From Linum tenue (lineage: Eukaryota > Streptophyta > Magnoliopsida > Malpighiales > Linaceae): a stretch of 64,000 nt of DNA. Position numbers and translations under genes: made by a program. How positions within the stretch are numbered: the stretch's first letter is position 1; every line of letters starts with the position of its first letter. Under the pieces are notes generated by a model, which made no database searches, was not told the DNA's origin, and was given only the letters and a program-made list of their open reading frames with translations. The DNA is taken from contig CAMGYJ010000011.1 in assembly GCA_946122785.1 (NCBI GenBank), forward strand, positions 54,610,449 to 54,674,448, read 5' to 3'. Shown here piece after piece: positions 63,330-64,000 of the stretch.

Positions 63330-64000
63330 ATCCTTAGCATTGAAGTGGATAAGCTGGCCACAGAGGATGACAACATCTTCTGGTCAGCCTCGTCGGATGA
63401 GAGGTTCTCGGCGAAATTTGCTTATTCCATCCAAAACCAGCGACAACCTGATACGGACGAGGATGTTTTGAAGATTATCTGAAGTCTGCCTGTCCAGGAA
63501 AGGATCAGGAGTTTCATGTGGCTAACGGCCTTAGGAAGATTGGCGACAAGGTCCTTACTGTTCTACAGGAAAGTGACAACCAATCAAAGTTGTATCAGCT
63601 GCGGTGCTCTAGTCGAGTCCATTATCCATATTATGCGCGACTGTAACTCGGCTCGGTACTTCTGGTTTCGTCACATCCCGGCAAGCAAGCAGCACAGCTT
63701 CTTCAGCTCGGACGAAAGTATTTGGCTTCGTGAGAACCTTAAGAGCAGCGAGCAGATGGGTTCGGGAATGAGCTGGGCTGCCTTCTTCAGCGTCTCAGCC
63801 TGGCTTATCTGGAAGAATAGATGCACGTACGTCTTCAAAGGTTCGAGCGCTACTCTCTCCCCTCCATCCCTTGAGTTTTCGATTCTGGCTAAGTGTAAGC
63901 TTTGGCACGAGGCTTGGCAAACTCCCTCTCCTCTTCCCAATGGTAGAGGGCCGGTGGCTGCTCGTACTACAACTATGGTTGGTTGGACGCCGCCGAGGCA
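63330..64000 (+). mobile_element. Decayed LINE ORF2 fragment (zf-RVT to RNase H), running off the window
   Basis: One frame reads DDNIFWSASSDERFSAKFAY, then SLPVQERIRSFMWLTALGRL, then TNQSCISCGALVESIIHIMRDC and VSAWLIWKNR. This is the zf-RVT zinc-binding region (CxxC ... HxxxxC) and the linker before RNase H of plant L1 LINEs. A TGA at 63479-63481 stands where a conserved Trp is expected. The reverse transcriptase core is missing upstream. The 3' end lies beyond position 64000. Unrelated in wording to the LINE at 28206. Confidence 0.85.

Overview
The window is nuclear DNA of a core eudicot plant. The genes have GT-AG introns, plant-only families are present (IST1-like with a long serine-rich tail, CCoAOMT-like, BAHD), and more than half of the sequence is transposable elements of plant type. 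The species cannot be fixed from the sequence. No tRNA, rRNA, CRISPR or prokaryotic operon was seen.

Left part, 1-11.7 kb, is conserved genic DNA: mitochondrial ATP synthase subunit g (921-2161), a secretory phospholipase A2 (3057-3834) and a 1063-residue IST1-like ESCRT regulator (7372-11677), with a 595-bp Tourist-type MITE at 4986-5580. A 40S-type ribosomal protein S15a gene (34952-36692, minus) lies 23 kb further on. From what I know of Arabidopsis, the same four families sit side by side on chromosomes 2 and 4, so the order looks ancestral. Everything between the IST1-like gene and S15a appears to be later expansion and transposon invasion.

Phenylpropanoid block, 12.3-19.5 kb: two CCoAOMT-like methyltransferase genes (12366-13381 and 13856-15499), an orphan CCoAOMT exon (16310-16421) and a BAHD acyltransferase of the omega-hydroxyacid feruloyltransferase type (18039-19458). 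A methyltransferase that could make feruloyl-CoA and an acyltransferase that could use it are neighbours; the functional link is inference.

Transposon block, 20-34.3 kb: a hAT MITE, a Helitron 3' end, a three-level nest (a 293-bp TRIM and a 2.7-kb non-autonomous LTR element inside a hAT-like element), another hAT element, a 5'-truncated LINE with an intact 1125-codon ORF, and a 2.5-kb solo LTR.

Tandem segmental duplication, 34.9-61.0 kb: the unit [S15a(-) - F-box remnant - CCoAOMT-like(+)] occurs twice, copy A at 34884 to about 52100 and copy B at 53035 to about 61020. Insertions present in only one copy leave clean empty sites in the other. Copy A carries a 3.8-kb Helitron, a hAT MITE, a 1.0-kb MULE and a 5.24-kb LTR element that splits the CCoAOMT gene. 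Copy B carries a 1.1-kb MULE with 232-bp inverted repeats that splits S15a. Each copy therefore keeps one intact and one broken gene: S15a works only from A, CCoAOMT only from B. A short third remnant of the unit lies near 62.9 kb. The window ends in a decayed LINE fragment.
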